A stretch of 64,000 nt of DNA from Icerya purchasi (Eukaryota; Arthropoda; Insecta; Hemiptera; Monophlebidae): contig CM077116.1 in NCBI GenBank assembly GCA_039619475.1, positions 170,455,363-170,519,362 on the forward strand. Direction: 5' to 3'. The notes below the pieces were generated by a model. It was given only the letters and a program-made list of their open reading frames with translations, was not told the origin of the DNA and did not search any database. Shown in pieces: positions 12,235 to 24,884 of this stretch. Numbering within the stretch: the first letter of the stretch is position 1; every line of letters begins with the position of its first letter. A program made the position numbers and the translations under genes.

Positions 12235-12845
12235 TAAAAGCGTTATATAACACTTAATTACGTTAAGTTGTGACGAAGTGAGCGCTTCAATGAAATATTT
12301 AATAAGCAACTATTGTAAAAGGATACAACGTACTTGACAAGAAATGTAACGAGAAATAAATAAAAGATAATGGACACGTTAGCTGAAATTTAAAAAAATA
12401 TATAATATTGTCATTAAAAATTAAGAGCACGGATGATTTACTTTAATATATTTATTTAAAAACATTTTATAATGTGGTGGAAAGAGAAAAAAAAAAAATT
12501 GCAAAGTACTGTAAAATTATAAAAAAAAAAAAAAGCAATAAAAATTAAAATTATTTCAGACATATTTCCCATTATAATAAGTTTCTAATGTATTTAATGT
12601 TGACGAGTGATAATATTACAAAATAAAAAGATAAAAAAAAAAGAACCAGATGTAATCAAACTTTTTACGAATTAACACCAACTTCGCATTATAAAATTTA
12701 AAATATAAACTTTAGGTTAACTGCCTGTGAGAGTGAAACATAAAATATAAGTGCGTTTTTTTTTTTTTGTTTTTTTTTCCCCCATTCCCGAAACTTCGGG
12801 TAGGCAAATCATTATGAGAACTATAAGAACAATTTCAAGAAATAT

Positions 12846-13175
12846 ATGATAAAACAGGCAAAACTGCAAGCTTGGAAGATCCTACTAAATGGTAAAGCAG
12901 TTTTCGGATTGAAATGTAAGATTTTACTTAGTAAGAAAGCAAAATTAAATATACCTACGTTAGACAACTACGCTCATAGTGATCAAGAAAAAGTAAATTT
13001 ATTAAGTAGAACATTATATTTGAATTCTAAACCTTTTAAACAGGAATTACATAAAAATAACGTAACAAATTCAGCGAGTAAAGAAGAAGTTAAATTAATT
13101 ATTGATAATCTTAAGAATAACGTAGCTTGTGGATTAGATAAAATATCAAACGGATTTCTGAAAAACTTTCAATAG
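12846..13175 (+). pseudogene. LINE fragment, N-terminal edge of reverse transcriptase
   Basis: A 109-codon open stretch ends SKEEVKLIIDNLKNNVACG, then LDKISNGFLKN. This is the segment just before the RT fingers in R1/jockey-type LINEs (K.NKAPGLDKI). The upstream part (QAWKILLNGK, IPTLDNYAHSDQEK) fits the linker. No EN or RT catalytic motifs are attached, and the frame stops at 13173. Confidence 0.6.
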
Positions 13176-14469
13176 AAAATACCCGGAAGTGATTAAAAAA
13201 TTAATTAATTTACTATTTCAATATGAAAATATAAGTGTGTTCGGATTTTTGTAAATAAATACCAAACCCAGTATCACGTATCGGCTATTTTAAAACAATA
13301 AAATATTTCGTTAAATAAGTAAAAAAGAAGCCTTCCTCAGATCTTTGTTGATTCGGCTGTAAATCACTAACACACTGACAAAAAAAACGGCAGTCGAACA
13401 AGACGCGGTTTACGAACACGACGATCGACATTTCGTTTCAACAATAATAATTGTCACGGTTTAACAATTCTTCAGTCTCATTTTATATAATTTTTCTTTT
13501 TCTTTAAATTTAAAATTTGCCATAATCATTAAACAGACCGGTTTTCTGCACGACTATAATTAGTAAATGCTGTACGTCATATTAAGTAATATTCAGTCAC
13601 AACTTTATACGGCTGGCACTGTACGGAATTAATAATTTTCAACTACTAGGCAATTTGTACAGTACCAAGAGACGCCCTTTACACGCTAAAAGTAAAATCA
13701 TCTCGAATTATTTAGCGAAATATTTTATTTTCAATATTCTTAATTCCGGTACACCGTGAATAATTGAATTTGTAATTATAAAATAAATTTAAATACTTCG
13801 TATAATCAAATAAAAAACTTATCCAGGTGATTTCCGCAATTTCGCTAGTCGGTTTCGCGTTTTATTTATTTTTTTTTATCAGTCCCTTGAACTTGAACCG
13901 TTTACTACCAAATTTTGGGAATAGACTACCGATAACCACCAAATGATTCTTAATTGTTTTGCAATGTTCATTTTAAATGAACAAAAATTTATCGGCCAAT
14001 CTCACACATCTAAAATATGTTCCAGTCAGACTGATGAATGTCAGTCTAGAACAAGTAGGATCCGACGACTTCAAACCGAGTTCTATTGGCTAAGAGAGTA
14101 AACCCTTTGCACTATTTTAACTAATTTGTGTTTTCAGCGGTCGACCGTCCAAGAAAGATCAATGTAGGTAATAAACTTTAAATCCTAATACACATTTCCT
14201 CAAACTTCTCTAATAATGATAATGATAATAAATTAAATCATAATAATATGTAATAATAAAAATACAAAATTTTAATTCCGCGAAACTAAAACCTCGGCGG
14301 CATCCCTGAGGGCGAAATAAAACACCGTAATTCGCGTTTCATTACATTTGGCATACTTGGCGGGGAACAATTTTAGAAAATTGTTCTCAACGAACCTTAT
14401 ATACAGTAAAATAAGTTACATTTTCGAATTTGTTTCTGGTAGGTAAAATGAAATAAATCAAAATGGAAA
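13176..14469. other. Intergenic / possible leader of the composite retroelement
   Basis: AT-rich. Near 14290-14400 a GC-richer phrase (GGCGGCATCCCTGAGGGCG, TTGGCATACTTGGCGGGGAA) may be the leader of the gag-like element. The rest is unrecognised. Confidence 0.4.
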
Positions 14470-14504
14470 CTGTGGAATAATTATCCTTTTTCAAATCTCA
14501 ATTT

Positions 14505-15041
14505 GAGATAATAAATACTCAATGTAAAGAATTAGTAGAAGATAATAAAAAATTAAATGAAAAGTTCGAAGAATTAAAGGAAGATAATAATAACCAATTT
14601 AAAGAAATTAACCAAAAATTTAACGAACAAGATAATTAAATAAAAAATTTGATAGTAAATAATAACCGAAGTAATGAGTTCAACAATTTTAAATCCGAAG
14701 TAAATGCAATGGTCGAGGAAATGGTAGCTGACCTAGAAGAGAAGATTGAACAGGAACGGAAGAGTAATGAGAAGGAAAGGAAAGCTGACCGTGCGAAAAT
14801 AAAGAAATTGTCGAAGGAGATTGAGAAGGAACGAGAGGAGAGAAAGAGGGAAAGCGCGGCTAGAAAGAAGGAACGTACGGAGGAAGGAAAGAGATTGAAA
14901 AAGATCGAGAAGGAGCTGGGTAGCTGTAGTGAACATCTTAGAGAAGAATTGCTGGAACGAATAGAAGAGGTTGAGGAAAAGTTGCGCGATAACCTCATGG
15001 AGGTTGAGCATAAGTGGGAAGAGTTCGAGAAACATTTATGA
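14505..15041 (+). pseudogene. Coiled-coil part of ORF1
   Basis: The frame runs from before 14505 (FEIINTQCKELVEDNKK) through one stop at 14637-14639 to TGA at 15039-15041. It is almost pure charged heptad sequence (KSNEKERKADRAKIKKLSKE, and similar), predicted to be a long parallel coiled coil like the trimerising region of LINE ORF1 proteins. The Glu and Lys codons make the DNA purine-rich, and the antisense Ser/Phe-rich ORF here is only its shadow. Confidence 0.65.
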
Positions 15042-15193
15042 AGAAAGAGAGTCCCAAACACCCACAGGCAATTTTGACGATAAATTGAATGAATTTAGAG
15101 ACCAATGTCTGGCCGATATAGAGGCGGTACACACGAACAAAAATCTCCGAATTAACGAAATCCTCCGCATGATCGATCGAGAACGGTCTACAA

Positions 15194-15745
15194 AATAAAG
15201 AGTACGATGAATCAGCTCAAAGATCCAGAGAGCAAAGAATTAACGAAATATTTGGTCTCGACACTATCGAGAAAATCATCCCATATGGCGGAGATAGTAA
15301 TAAACAGCACCTAATTGAATTCCTTAAGAAATTAGAAGCCGGATTCTCGGAGTGGGAGATATTCGAAGAACTACAGGTTGAAATAACCGTAAACAATTTA
15401 TGCGGGGAAAGGTGGAATTGGTTAAAGTCATCCGTAAAACAAAGTATTACCTTTGAAGAATTAAAAGCAAAATTAAAAAAAAAGTTTTGGAGCCAAGAAG
15501 AGCAAAGTAGGCTCCAAAGTAAGTTTTTAGCTATGCCTAAATATGGTGGGAGGATAGAGCATTTGGAAAAATATATCCTCACATGGATAAATAAGCTAGA
15601 ATATTTAGACATACAAATCAGCGAACCCAAATTTATCAATGCGATCAAAAATAGCTTATCTCGTGAGCTGAAATGGATGCTCAAATGTCGGAATGCACAA
15701 AATAAAACCGAGCTAATCGCAGCCATCAATGAAATGATGAGATAA
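15194..15745 (+). pseudogene. Gag-like domain (Retrotrans_gag type)
   Basis: One uninterrupted frame of about 183 codons. Landmarks: LIEFLKKLEAGFSEWEIFEE, then GERWNWLKSSVKQ, ITFEELKAKLKKKFWSQEEQ, and NKLEYLDIQISEPKFINAI, LSRELKWML. The pattern of W..L with F.EL...F, followed by a helical tail ending in L, matches the retrotransposon gag fold used by Ty3-type elements. A Cys-containing stretch in the next 150 bp (CRNGKVFCRKTVH) may be a decayed zinc knuckle. Confidence 0.6.
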
Positions 15746-16224
15746 AGGAAGAATAGCCGACACGGTTATTAGTCGAGACGATACAAGCGCGGGAGAAGGG
15801 TTAAATTGCGCACGCCTGGTGTAGAAATGGAAAAGTTTTCTGTAGGAAAACGGTGCATAGTACCACGATAAAATTGTCCACTGATCAGTGCGTCGACGAA
15901 ACTGGCTACGAAGGAAAGTCGAAGGTAGCAAAAGGATCGAAACAATAACGCCAGCAGACAGAGTCGTTGCTAAACGGTTTTACTAACCGCGTTAAGACTC
16001 GTTCCCGTAACAATAATGTATAGGTTAAGTGGCCGAACTGACCTTGCTCAGTTACGCTTGGTCCGCGAGAGCGAGTAAAACCTTCCCCCTTATCTCTCCT
16101 AGATAATAGAGAAATGAAAGGTAGAAGTAACCATAAGAGTAAGAATAAGAATGCTGGCATTATCGTCGGCAGAAATAGAACACTAGCAGAAAAAGATAAA
16201 CAGTAAGATAATAGGCAGATGCCC

Positions 16225-16900
16225 AAAAAAATATATTAAACGTCGCTAGCTTAAATGTTAGAACGTTAAAAAGTAATGAGAATTTAATCGAATTAGAAGA
16301 ATGCCTTGAAAGAATCAAAAATTAACATATTAAGACTGTCAGAAGAAAGGAGAGAAGCGGCGTTAATATGCCAGTGACAAAAGAGGTCAACTTACTGTGC
16401 TATACAGGGAATGATCAGGGTCAGAAAGGTGTAAGGTTTATTATAGATCGACACGGGAAAAACAACAACTTAGCGGAATTTAAGGAAATTTCGGATAGGA
16501 TAACTGTAGCTAAATTTTATATATGTAAATCAGGGAAATAAAATGAATAAGACTATAACGATGGTGCCGGTTTATGCTCCAACGGCGAGCTCAGAAGAAA
16601 AAGAATGCGATGAATTTTACAAGAAAATCACGGATATTTTAAATAATTCTAACAGCAACCCGAAGCATTTATTAATAATGGTAGACTTTAACAGTCAGAT
16701 AGGTCAAAGGAATGATGAGGAACACGGGGTTTTAGGACCATACAATTATGGTGTGAGAAATGAAAGAGGTTGTAAACTCGTAAACTTTTGTATGGAACAG
16801 GTACTAAAAGTAGTGAACACTTTATTTTTAAAAAAAGGGAAGGAAAAAAATGGATTTGGGTCTTTACAAATAAAAATATAAAAATAAACTCGATTACAGA
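16225..16900 (+). pseudogene. LINE APE-type endonuclease domain
   Basis: It starts ILNVASLNVRTLKSNENL (the WNVRTL-type N-terminus) and continues over stops and frameshifts into MVPVYAPTASSEEKECDEF, then LLIMVDFNSQIGQRNDEE, YNYGVRNERGCKLVNFC and LKVVNTLF. DFN..IG and the G.RNERG..L..F block are hallmarks of RTE-type endonucleases. The Gly of GDFN is Val. Confidence 0.75.
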
Positions 16901-17539
16901 TTAAATAAAATAAAGGACTTTAATGTGTTATAGAATTATAAATTCCACTCAGACCACAAACCAACTTTGTGTAAAATCAGTCTTTCAAATTGGCTTTTTC
17001 CGTTTTCTGAGAAGAAAGATTATAAAAGTATAAATAAGGATAATGGCGGGGATTATGAGTCAGAGCTAAGTAAATTATTAAAAAACATCAACATACAACA
17101 TATAGGTAACTATTGTACACAAAAGTAACAAACAGTATAAAGAAAGCCACGGAATGTAAATGCGTTTAAATTACAAAAACCCATCCTCGGTAGGTATATC
17201 GAGAGGCATAAAACAGCTGATAACTGAAAGGGAAAAATTAAAAAGACGGACGAATAAAAGAAGTAATAAAAAAAATTGAATTTAATATTCTAAGTAAAAA
17301 ATAAGAAAAATGAGTTAATTCAATCGGTGTTGAAAAGTATGAAAAACACAAAAGCAATAATGAAAAGCTTAGCAATAGGAGTCAAACGGGTTTCTTCTTT
17401 CTTAAATGGGGATGGGAATAAAATCTGTAATCATAAAAGGATAATTGAACACGCTACAGCCTACTATAAAGAATTATATAGAAGGATGAATATTTAGTAT
17501 TATTTGATGAAGAAAGTTTAGGAGAAGAGCAGGAACCTA

Positions 17540-18660
17540 AGTACAATAAAAGCGGAGGTAACGGATGTGGTGTCAAAACTGAAAGGGAACACAGTTCCGG
17601 GTGTTGATAAAATAAGTAATGAACAACTAAAATTTGGAGAATCGCATCCGACAGAGTGTTTGGTTATATTGTTCAACATGATTCTGGAAGGTCAAAAAAT
17701 CCGCGTGAATGGAAAAAGTCAAATATTATTCTACTTTATAAAAAAGTAAATAGAAACAAAATCGAAAATTTCAGACCGATAAGTTTAAGCCCTACAATCT
17801 CAAAAAAATTTTCTAACATAATAACAAGAAGGATTCAAAACAAATTGAACTATAATTTATCAGTTGAACAGGCGGGTTTCCGAAGAGGTTTCTTCACCAT
17901 AGATTACTTATTTGTTTTAAATCAAATCATAGAGAAGTCAAGGGAAGATAAAAAATCAGTACGTTTAGCCTTTATAGAATATTCCGAAGCACTTGACTTT
18001 TTAAAGTACAAATTTATGTTGGGGGCTCTTAAAAGTCAAGGAGACTCGTGGATATATTGGAAAATAATATCGAATATAATGGTAAAGTCGAGGATACTTA
18101 TAGAAAAACCCGAGGAATACTTTTAGATAAAAAAGGGGGTAAAACAGGGAGATCCGTTATCACCATTGCTATTTGTATGTGCGCTTGAGGAAGTTTTTAA
18201 AAAAGCTAAATTGGGAACACAAAAGGGTATCAGGGTAAATGGGAAATTTTTAAATAACCCGCGTTTCGCAGACGATGTTGTACTTATAGGAAAAGACTTT
18301 TCGAATTAAAAATTAGCTGGAAAGGAGACGGGTTTACAAATGAATTAGAAGAAAACAAAAATTGTTACCAACATTGAAGAAAAAATAAAAATGGAAATAG
18401 ACGGACAAATTATTGAATATGTAGAAGAAATAGTTTACTTGGATCCAAAGAGTAGAACTGGGAAACATGACTTCAGGAGAAGTACACAGAAGAATAGCGT
18501 TAGCGTGGACAAAATATTGGTCGTTAAGATGTATATTTAAGGGTCCTTTTGGAGTCAGATCGAAAAGAGAGGTATTTAATAGTTGTGTCGTTCCAGTAAT
18601 GACATATGGATCACAAACGTGGTCCGCAACAAAAATGGGTGAGAGTAAAATGAAGTAATA
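17540..18660 (+). pseudogene. LINE reverse transcriptase domain
   Basis: The fragments in order are VSKLKGNTVPGVDKISNE, REWKKSNIILLYKK, IENFRPISLSPTISKK, AGFRRGFFTIDYLFVLNQI, IKKGVKQGDPLSPLLFVC, RFADDVVLIGKD and VPVMTYGSQTW. The active site reads FADD. The AF of the palm motif is altered (ALDFLKYKFM). A frameshift near 17700 and stops near 18124 and 18307 break the frame. Confidence 0.8.
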
Positions 18661-19098
18661 ATGCAATGTATGGGTCATAAACACCAGACGTAAAGACAGA
18701 GTCAGGAATACGATTATTAAAGATAAGCTTAAAAATGTAATAAACGTTGTCAATGAATGCAGAAGGAAAAAATAGAAATGGACATCTAGCGAGACTAACG
18801 GACGATAGATGGACATATAGAGAATAAAAAACCGGTATATAGAAAATAAAAGGAATAAAGGTAGACAGTTTCTACAATGGGAAGATGGTTTAACAAAATT
18901 TTTACATAATAAACAATACGAAAGGATTGCCCGGGACCGAAGGGAGTAGGCAAGATTAAGGGTTTTTCTCAGGATATGGGTTTTTAGTTTTAGTTTATTT
19001 TAGTTTTTATTTTTAATGTATTAATAGAAATGTTTATAAATACTACACGCTTCGTTTGTAGTATTATAGCGGCTAATAAATAAAATAAATAAATAAAT

Positions 19099-22000
19099 TT
19101 TTAATATTAATTTGCCGAGTATGGGAAGGCTGAAATGTTGGCGAGGTGCTAAATACGTTTGAATCTCGACACTTAAAACCCAAATTTAAAGAATCTTTCC
19201 GAGTCACGTTACTTTGTAGCATTTTTTTTTTTTTTTATAAATATTAACTTTTTGCTCTACAAAACGTATAGAAAAATATATAATTTTCGTCAGCCATGCA
19301 GACGATTGCATCGGTCATCTCGACCGAATGTAGCTACATTTTAATTGTCTTATATTCCCGTCACACACACACACACACATACACATAATACTTTTTCAAG
19401 TTTAAGTAATATAGAATGAGCCTAAGTATATTTTTCCGTCTCCCATACGTATTTTTATTTGTTTTTCACATGTTCTCCAATCGCACCAACCGTTACAAAA
19501 GCCCAGCATCCGCCCCCCCCCCCCACGCATATACCTACCATCACGATTATACAACATGTACATATCTTATTACAAATTTTTCTAAATTAGTCCGCTTATT
19601 TCTCTTTATTTTCCACGGTTCTAAAAATTTCTTCTTCCCTCCCTTACCATCCCAGCCCAAATTAAAATTCGTTCATAATATTATTTTTATTTGTTTATAA
19701 ATCTAGAGTTATGATCTCGCTAGTTTTCCTATCATTCATAATATTTTTTTTTCCGAATTTAAGTACTCTCTAAAATTAGCTTAAGGACGACAGAAAAAGA
19801 ATTGCAGTTAGATGTATCAAACGCGTAAAGAGAAAATCGCGATGAATTTCGCTCGATTGATGTCACAAGTCGTCGTAGCATTTTTCTTTGTTTTATAACA
19901 CCAAGTCACACACGCTACTCTGCTATTTCCAATATGTATGGCTTTATTTCTATTTTTAGCATATGCATAACATAAAAAGACGTGTGGAGGGGTGGCGTCT
20001 ACAGTATAGTTAATTATTTTAGAACGCGCACGAGTGTATTTGTCCGTTAAGTATGGAAAAGTCATCGATACTGCTGTTCTAAACAATGCTTTATTACTAT
20101 ACTTCGCGTACAAGTGTATTGCTTGTCGCAGATGTGTCAGTTATAATAATTTAAAAATGCGATCCTATGCAAGTTTTGCCATCCAAGCTATACAACACTA
20201 AAATACTGCAAAATATTTACGATTTTCAAAATGTTGAAGCATCAACTTAAGTTTAGACGGTATCATAAAATTTGAGGTAAACAACAACGTAATTGTGAAC
20301 CTGTACAGGCTTGTAGAACCCGATTGTATCACCTCACTTGGTTACAGCTTCATGACTGTCAAGGCGAACATAAAAAAATGTCATCTTTCAAACTACCGAA
20401 CACATATGAATATACTCTGCTGGCGAAAATCTAAGAATGACATCAGATTCTTTCGGACACGCAATTTCTCACGGCTATTGCGCTACCAGAACCGAAGAGG
20501 ACGGTATTTTTGCTGGAAATGCCTAGCGGCTACATCTACGGAAGATGAGCATAAATTCATTTATTGCGACCTAAATTATACATGAATACCAAATATTTAA
20601 ACATTTTTTTCCAGCCACTCGATGCAAATAATAATAATATATTGTAAGAAAACAAAATAAATGCATTAAAAGATATTACGCTTATGTTATTTCCATAATA
20701 TAAGTAAGGTGAAAAACTCCAGCTTGATAAAAACCTACTATTGGTATATAGACAGGTAGGTAAAAAAATCGTACACACGTTTGTAGCATAACAAGACGCC
20801 CGCCATTTATAGAGACGGTACAAAGTCGCAACAAGAACGAGATTGTACTATATTTTTGTCAGCTCGGGTAAGCTATTTCCGAAATTCAAATCGAGCGTAA
20901 GTATTTTAGAATCAATCGAAATATATTTCCATCATTTCCAAAATTAACCACCCCCTTACAGATCATCAACTCTTTTTTTGTGTTTGCACATATTATTTTT
21001 TTTTTTTATTATTTTCTTATTTTTCAATGATATTAACCGTATTAATACTTTCACTTTCATGTTCTACTCATCTACTCATTTGTTTCCGAAATAAGTATTA
21101 TAAATAAATCCAAGTATACTATCTTAGTATCAAAAACTTACCTAAAATCTCTTATCAATCGTTTTTTTTTTTTTTAATCTATCGCACATATTATTTTTAA
21201 TCATTTAATTTTTCCCAATTCGCAAGTGTCATAACCTATGGAAAAACGTATTATTGTCTATATACATAACGAATTCACCCTTCTTCATTGCATTATGAAA
21301 TAATTTTTTTCTTTAACTATTTTTTATCGTCTTGAAAATATATTAGTATTTTTTAATTTTATTATTTTTCCATACATGGCAAAGTTATTGGAACCACTAC
21401 ATCTATGTAAGCATACCCCCCCCGTTCGCCTTCATTAACCTATCATAAATTTTTTAAATTACTCCAAGCATACTATTTCGGTATCAAAAATTAACTACTC
21501 ACTCGTATCACTTTTTCCGATCGTACATAATATTTTCTATATTAGCACTAACCTACGAAAGCACGTCATTCACTTTATTAATACCGAATCAATTATCATT
21601 TTCTCTTCATACTACCAATCCTCTAAATTTAATACTATGATACGAAGTTAGTCTAACTATACATCCGTATTAGTAAAATTAATATATCAATTCATATTTC
21701 TATTCCTTCGTTCATTTTCTGAAAAAATCATGGAACATGTTTCAAAATTAGTCTTAGTGTAATATTTTATTATCTAAAATCAACTATTCCTTCTTACCAC
21801 TTCTATGATCGTACTTAATTTTTCTTCTGTATTATCATTATTGCAAGATCCTACAAAACCACTTAGTAATTTTAATCATCGAAATCTCCATACAATTCAT
21901 TTCTTCTTGTACGTCATCAAAATTCATTGCAGTCCAATTATACTATTACGCTAGTAAAATTATTATATTCATATGATTCCGAAAAAAAAAAATCGTATGG

Positions 22001-22192
22001 TATATTTTCAGAATTAACTGTAGGATACACTACATCGATATGAAAATAATTAACTTTATCTCTCAGATTATTTTTATCATTCACTCATTCGTAATGTTTT
22101 TAATTAAATCCGTTGCAGGATCCTGCGAATGATTACCTTCAGTTCCCGCACACATTAATACTGTTCTTGTACGATTGTTCACTTTTTATTTC
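19099..22192. other. Intergenic, no gene recognised
   Basis: Very AT-rich, especially 20900-22100. Contains a CA run (19362-19380). The 96-codon open frame at 20295-20585 has no recognisable motif. Confidence 0.5.
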
Positions 22193-22370
22193 TAAAGGTA
22201 TGTCCGCATTTGAGTGCTTTCGCTTTCAACTTGCAAGTGCCTTTTGCCTCTTTCAACTTGCGTCTAAGCGCATGTCTTTTGACGCATGCCCAAAAGGCAT
22301 GCAATTTCTGTCCGCACTTGTTCAACTCGTCTGTGCGTCTCGTCAGTAGGTTCTGTGCAACCACCTCGAG

Positions 22371-22729
22371 ATGGAATCAGACGCGCTGTCCCTACTTTTG
22401 CTAAGTTCTGCATTTCTAGTTTTGAAACATAGAAGAAAGAAGAAATTCCTGTGTTGATTTATTGTTTAAAAACTTTACTCGAATGTCGAAGGCCAACTTT
22501 GATTGTTTGTTAAATCTGATTCGTGGAAAAATAGCAAAAAAAGGACACGCGTTTCCGTGAAGTTATACCTCCACAGTATAGGCTTGCTATCACTCAAAGA
22601 TTTTTGGCCACAGGCGACTCAATCAAATCTCTTTTTTATCTATTCGGAGTTTCCAAACAAACTATAATATCGGAAATTATACCCATCGTTTTGGAAGCCA
22701 TAATTGAAGTACTGCAAGATTACATCAAG
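22371..22729 (+). pseudogene. Harbinger (ALP1/HARBI1-like) transposase N-terminal fragment
   Basis: ATG at 22371 gives MESDALSLLLLSSAF, then HRRKKKF before TGA at 22455. One frameshift later comes LFKNFTRMSKANFDCLLNLI, and after another DTRFREVIPPQYRLAITQRF, LATGDSIKSLFYLFGVSKQT and IIPIVLEAIIEVLQDYIK. The RM...F..LL.LI and LA.T.RFLATG.S..SL...F.VS.QT blocks are the helix-turn-helix region of Harbinger nucleases. It ends at AAG|GTAAG, a likely old splice donor. No DDE core follows. Confidence 0.82.
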
Positions 22730-23005
22730 GTAAGTAGAAGTAATTTTTTAGTAACGTATGTTAATTCTAATTGCTCAAAATAATTATCACAGCAAAAGTG
22801 ATATATAGAAAAAAATGTGCATATAAATATAGTTAGGTATATTTGTTGAGAAAAATCAAATAGGTAAAGTAAAATAGAGGAATTAGCGTGTCTGAAAAGT
22901 ACATTAGTTAGTAACTTTAGTAAGCATAATGTAATTCAGAAAGTACTTCATTCACAGAAAGTACATCAGTTGTTTCTGAACATTAAAAAACGGTTCATAT
23001 CAAAG

Positions 23006-23281
23006 CAGTGGCGTGTTGGGGGGAGGGGAGAGTAGGCGATCCCCCCAGGACCACTGTAATATAAAAATAAATGTAGCGTCAGAATAAGTACCTGACAATT
23101 TTACCTTCGTTTTTATGATTATTTTTTATGAAAATATATTTTATTTTTTCTGCCATAAGTTGCATAATTCTACAACATGTTTCCATAACATTATATACAT
23201 ATATACGTATATAAATAAATAAATACACCTATTTGAAAATTTAGAGTCCCCCCCTCCCACCATATTCTGAATACGCTACTG
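23006..23281. mobile_element. hAT MITE (276 bp)
   Basis: Ends CAGTGGCGTGTTGGGGGG and, inverted, CAGTAGCGTATTC...GGGGGG. It is flanked by the perfect 8-bp direct repeat TATCAAAG (22998-23005 and 23282-23289). There is no coding capacity. It sits between the two Harbinger gene remnants. Confidence 0.85.
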
Positions 23282-23309
23282 TATCAAAGTCATCGTTTTC
23301 AGTGGTAAC

Positions 23310-23493
23310 CATATCAACATTTAATTTTGTTTTTTACTCCTTTAACGTCTAGGTTGTACTACTCCCCAAGTTGAGCCAATGCGTCGTTCCCAGCCTGCTT
23401 GTTAGTATAAGTCTTATCTCTGATATCCCACAACACCGGTAGGCTTCGATAATCATCAATAAAATCGAATGTTCCTTTTCCTCCGTCGGACAT
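23310..23493 (-). pseudogene. Harbinger-associated MADF/Myb-like protein fragment
   Basis: On the minus strand from ATG at 23493: MSDGGKGTFDFIDDYRSL, PVLWDIRDKTYTNKQ, AGNDALAQLGE, then TAG where Lys is usual, then YNLDVKGVKNKIK. F...YR.LP.LWD...K.Y.N...K..A...L matches the MADF DNA-binding domain that pairs with Harbinger transposase. It is convergent with the transposase fragment. Confidence 0.75.
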
Positions 23494-23504
23494 GATGACA
23501 AAAC

Positions 23505-24884
23505 AAACAAATAAATTAGAGGAGATAGAAATAACGCACAGTGTTAAAAAGTGGTTCGAAAACTACCTAAACCAAAGGAAAACACGTGTAAACGTAATGC
23601 ACGAAGTGAAAAAGAGGAGTTGAATGTAGGAGTTTCGCAAGGTAGTAACTTAGCGCCAATACTGTTCATTATATATACAAAAGGTTTATACAAGGAATTA
23701 AAATACAGCGATATATACTCGTTCGCGGATGATATAGCAATAGAGTTACAGCATATAAAGATATTAAAGAGGCAGAAATGAAAATGCAAAAAGATATAAT
23801 CACAATAAATAGATAGGTACACGATAAAAATCTAAGAATTAATGTATCAAAAACTAAAGGTACTACGTATGAAAAGGGATAGGTATGATGAATATTGTCC
23901 AAATTTAATAATGCACGCAAACGAATGTACACATGAATGGGAAGAAAGAAATGAATGTGAGAAGATAAATTGCCGGAAGATAGAAGTAGTGACCCAATAT
24001 AAATCTATTTTAATGGTGGATCAACACTTAAGGTGGGACGTACGTATAATACATTGCAAAGAAAATAAGGGCAACATTACCAGCATTATACACTTTGAAG
24101 AAATATGCAACAAATAAAACGTTAAAAATGGTGCATCATGCGCTAGTGGAAGCGAGAATTAGATATGGAATTCGAGCATGGAGAATAGCTAGGAAAACAT
24201 ATGTGGGGAAAATAAGTAAACTGCAAATAAAATGCTTGAAATTAATATCGGACCACAAATACGAGACCGAAAGTGAAATAATACAAAAAGAAGACGTACT
24301 GAGCGTTAGGGGAATGTATTTATTCATAAAGATATGGGAATACATAATGACAGAGAATAGAATTGGAAGAAAGAATTAAAATTGAATACGGGCTGAGGGA
24401 AAACTATTTATATTTCGCCGTTAGCTAAAACAAAGATAAGGGGGAGAGAAAAAAATACATTATAACGCAGAGTTGTTAAATAAAATGTCTGAAGAAATAA
24501 TAGAGGAGGAAAAAATGGGGTGAAAAAAAAGAAAATAAAGGGAATGTTAAAAGAAAAGAGGGAAATATAGGAACAATAATAAGCATTAAATAAGAGAAGA
24601 GGGTAAGGAAATAGTAATAAACAAAAGTGCAAAAAGGGAAAGGGAACAAAATAAATAAATAAAATAATAAATAAAAATAAAATAAATAATAGATTAGTTA
24701 TAACTAAGTTAGAAATAAGGAAAAATTGGATAAGTTTGTAATAAAATATTTGCGCGGCGATAAAATTGTATATGTAAGTAGTATAATGTAGGCATATTTA
24801 GATGTAAGAAAACTCGTCGATAATATAGCTGGACGAGGAATTGTATAAATATTAATAAATATATATATTTTCAAAAAAAAAAAA
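23505..24884 (+). mobile_element. 5'-truncated jockey-like LINE inside the Harbinger element
   Basis: The coding order is VKKWFENYLNQRKTRVNV, GVSQGSNLAPILFIIYTKGL, SFADDIAIELQ, then after frameshifts MVHHALVEARIRYGIRAW and KISKLQIKCLKLIS, the RT palm, YADD-box (FADD) and thumb. It ends in an A-rich 3' region and a poly(A) run at 24873-24884, directly followed by Harbinger right-end sequence. Motif wording resembles the young LINE at 37912 and 62563 (LAPILF), so it may be an older relative. Confidence 0.8.

Larger units (their letters stand above)
14470..19098 (+). mobile_element. Composite retroelement: coiled-coil and gag-like ORF followed by LINE endonuclease and RT
   Basis: Order on the + strand: coiled coil (about 14500-15040), gag-like domain (about 15194-15745), a degenerate linker, APE-type endonuclease (about 16225-16900), RT fingers, palm and thumb (about 17540-18660), 3' region, and an AATA-type repeat tail at 19074-19098. 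Everything is on one strand with no poly(A), target duplication or terminal repeat visible at the gag/EN border. The simplest reading is one LINE whose ORF1 is gag-like. The alternative is a gypsy-type gag remnant joined to a LINE; an LTR-leader-like stretch (TTGGCATACTTGGCGGGGAA near 14350) keeps that open. Several stops and frameshifts show it is dead. Confidence 0.65.

Noticed and set aside
14636..15061. 141-aa Ser/Phe-rich minus-strand ORF
   Set aside because: Antisense shadow of the purine-rich coiled-coil frame. No motif, extreme composition.
15217..15729. 170-aa minus-strand ORF
   Set aside because: Antisense of the gag-like frame, whose own reading has clear domain wording.
18334..18816. 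160-aa minus-strand ORF
   Set aside because: Antisense of the LINE RT tail. Hydrophobic low-complexity reading only.
20295..20585. 96-aa + strand ORF
   Set aside because: No recognisable motif, no splice or promoter context, and length is possible by chance.
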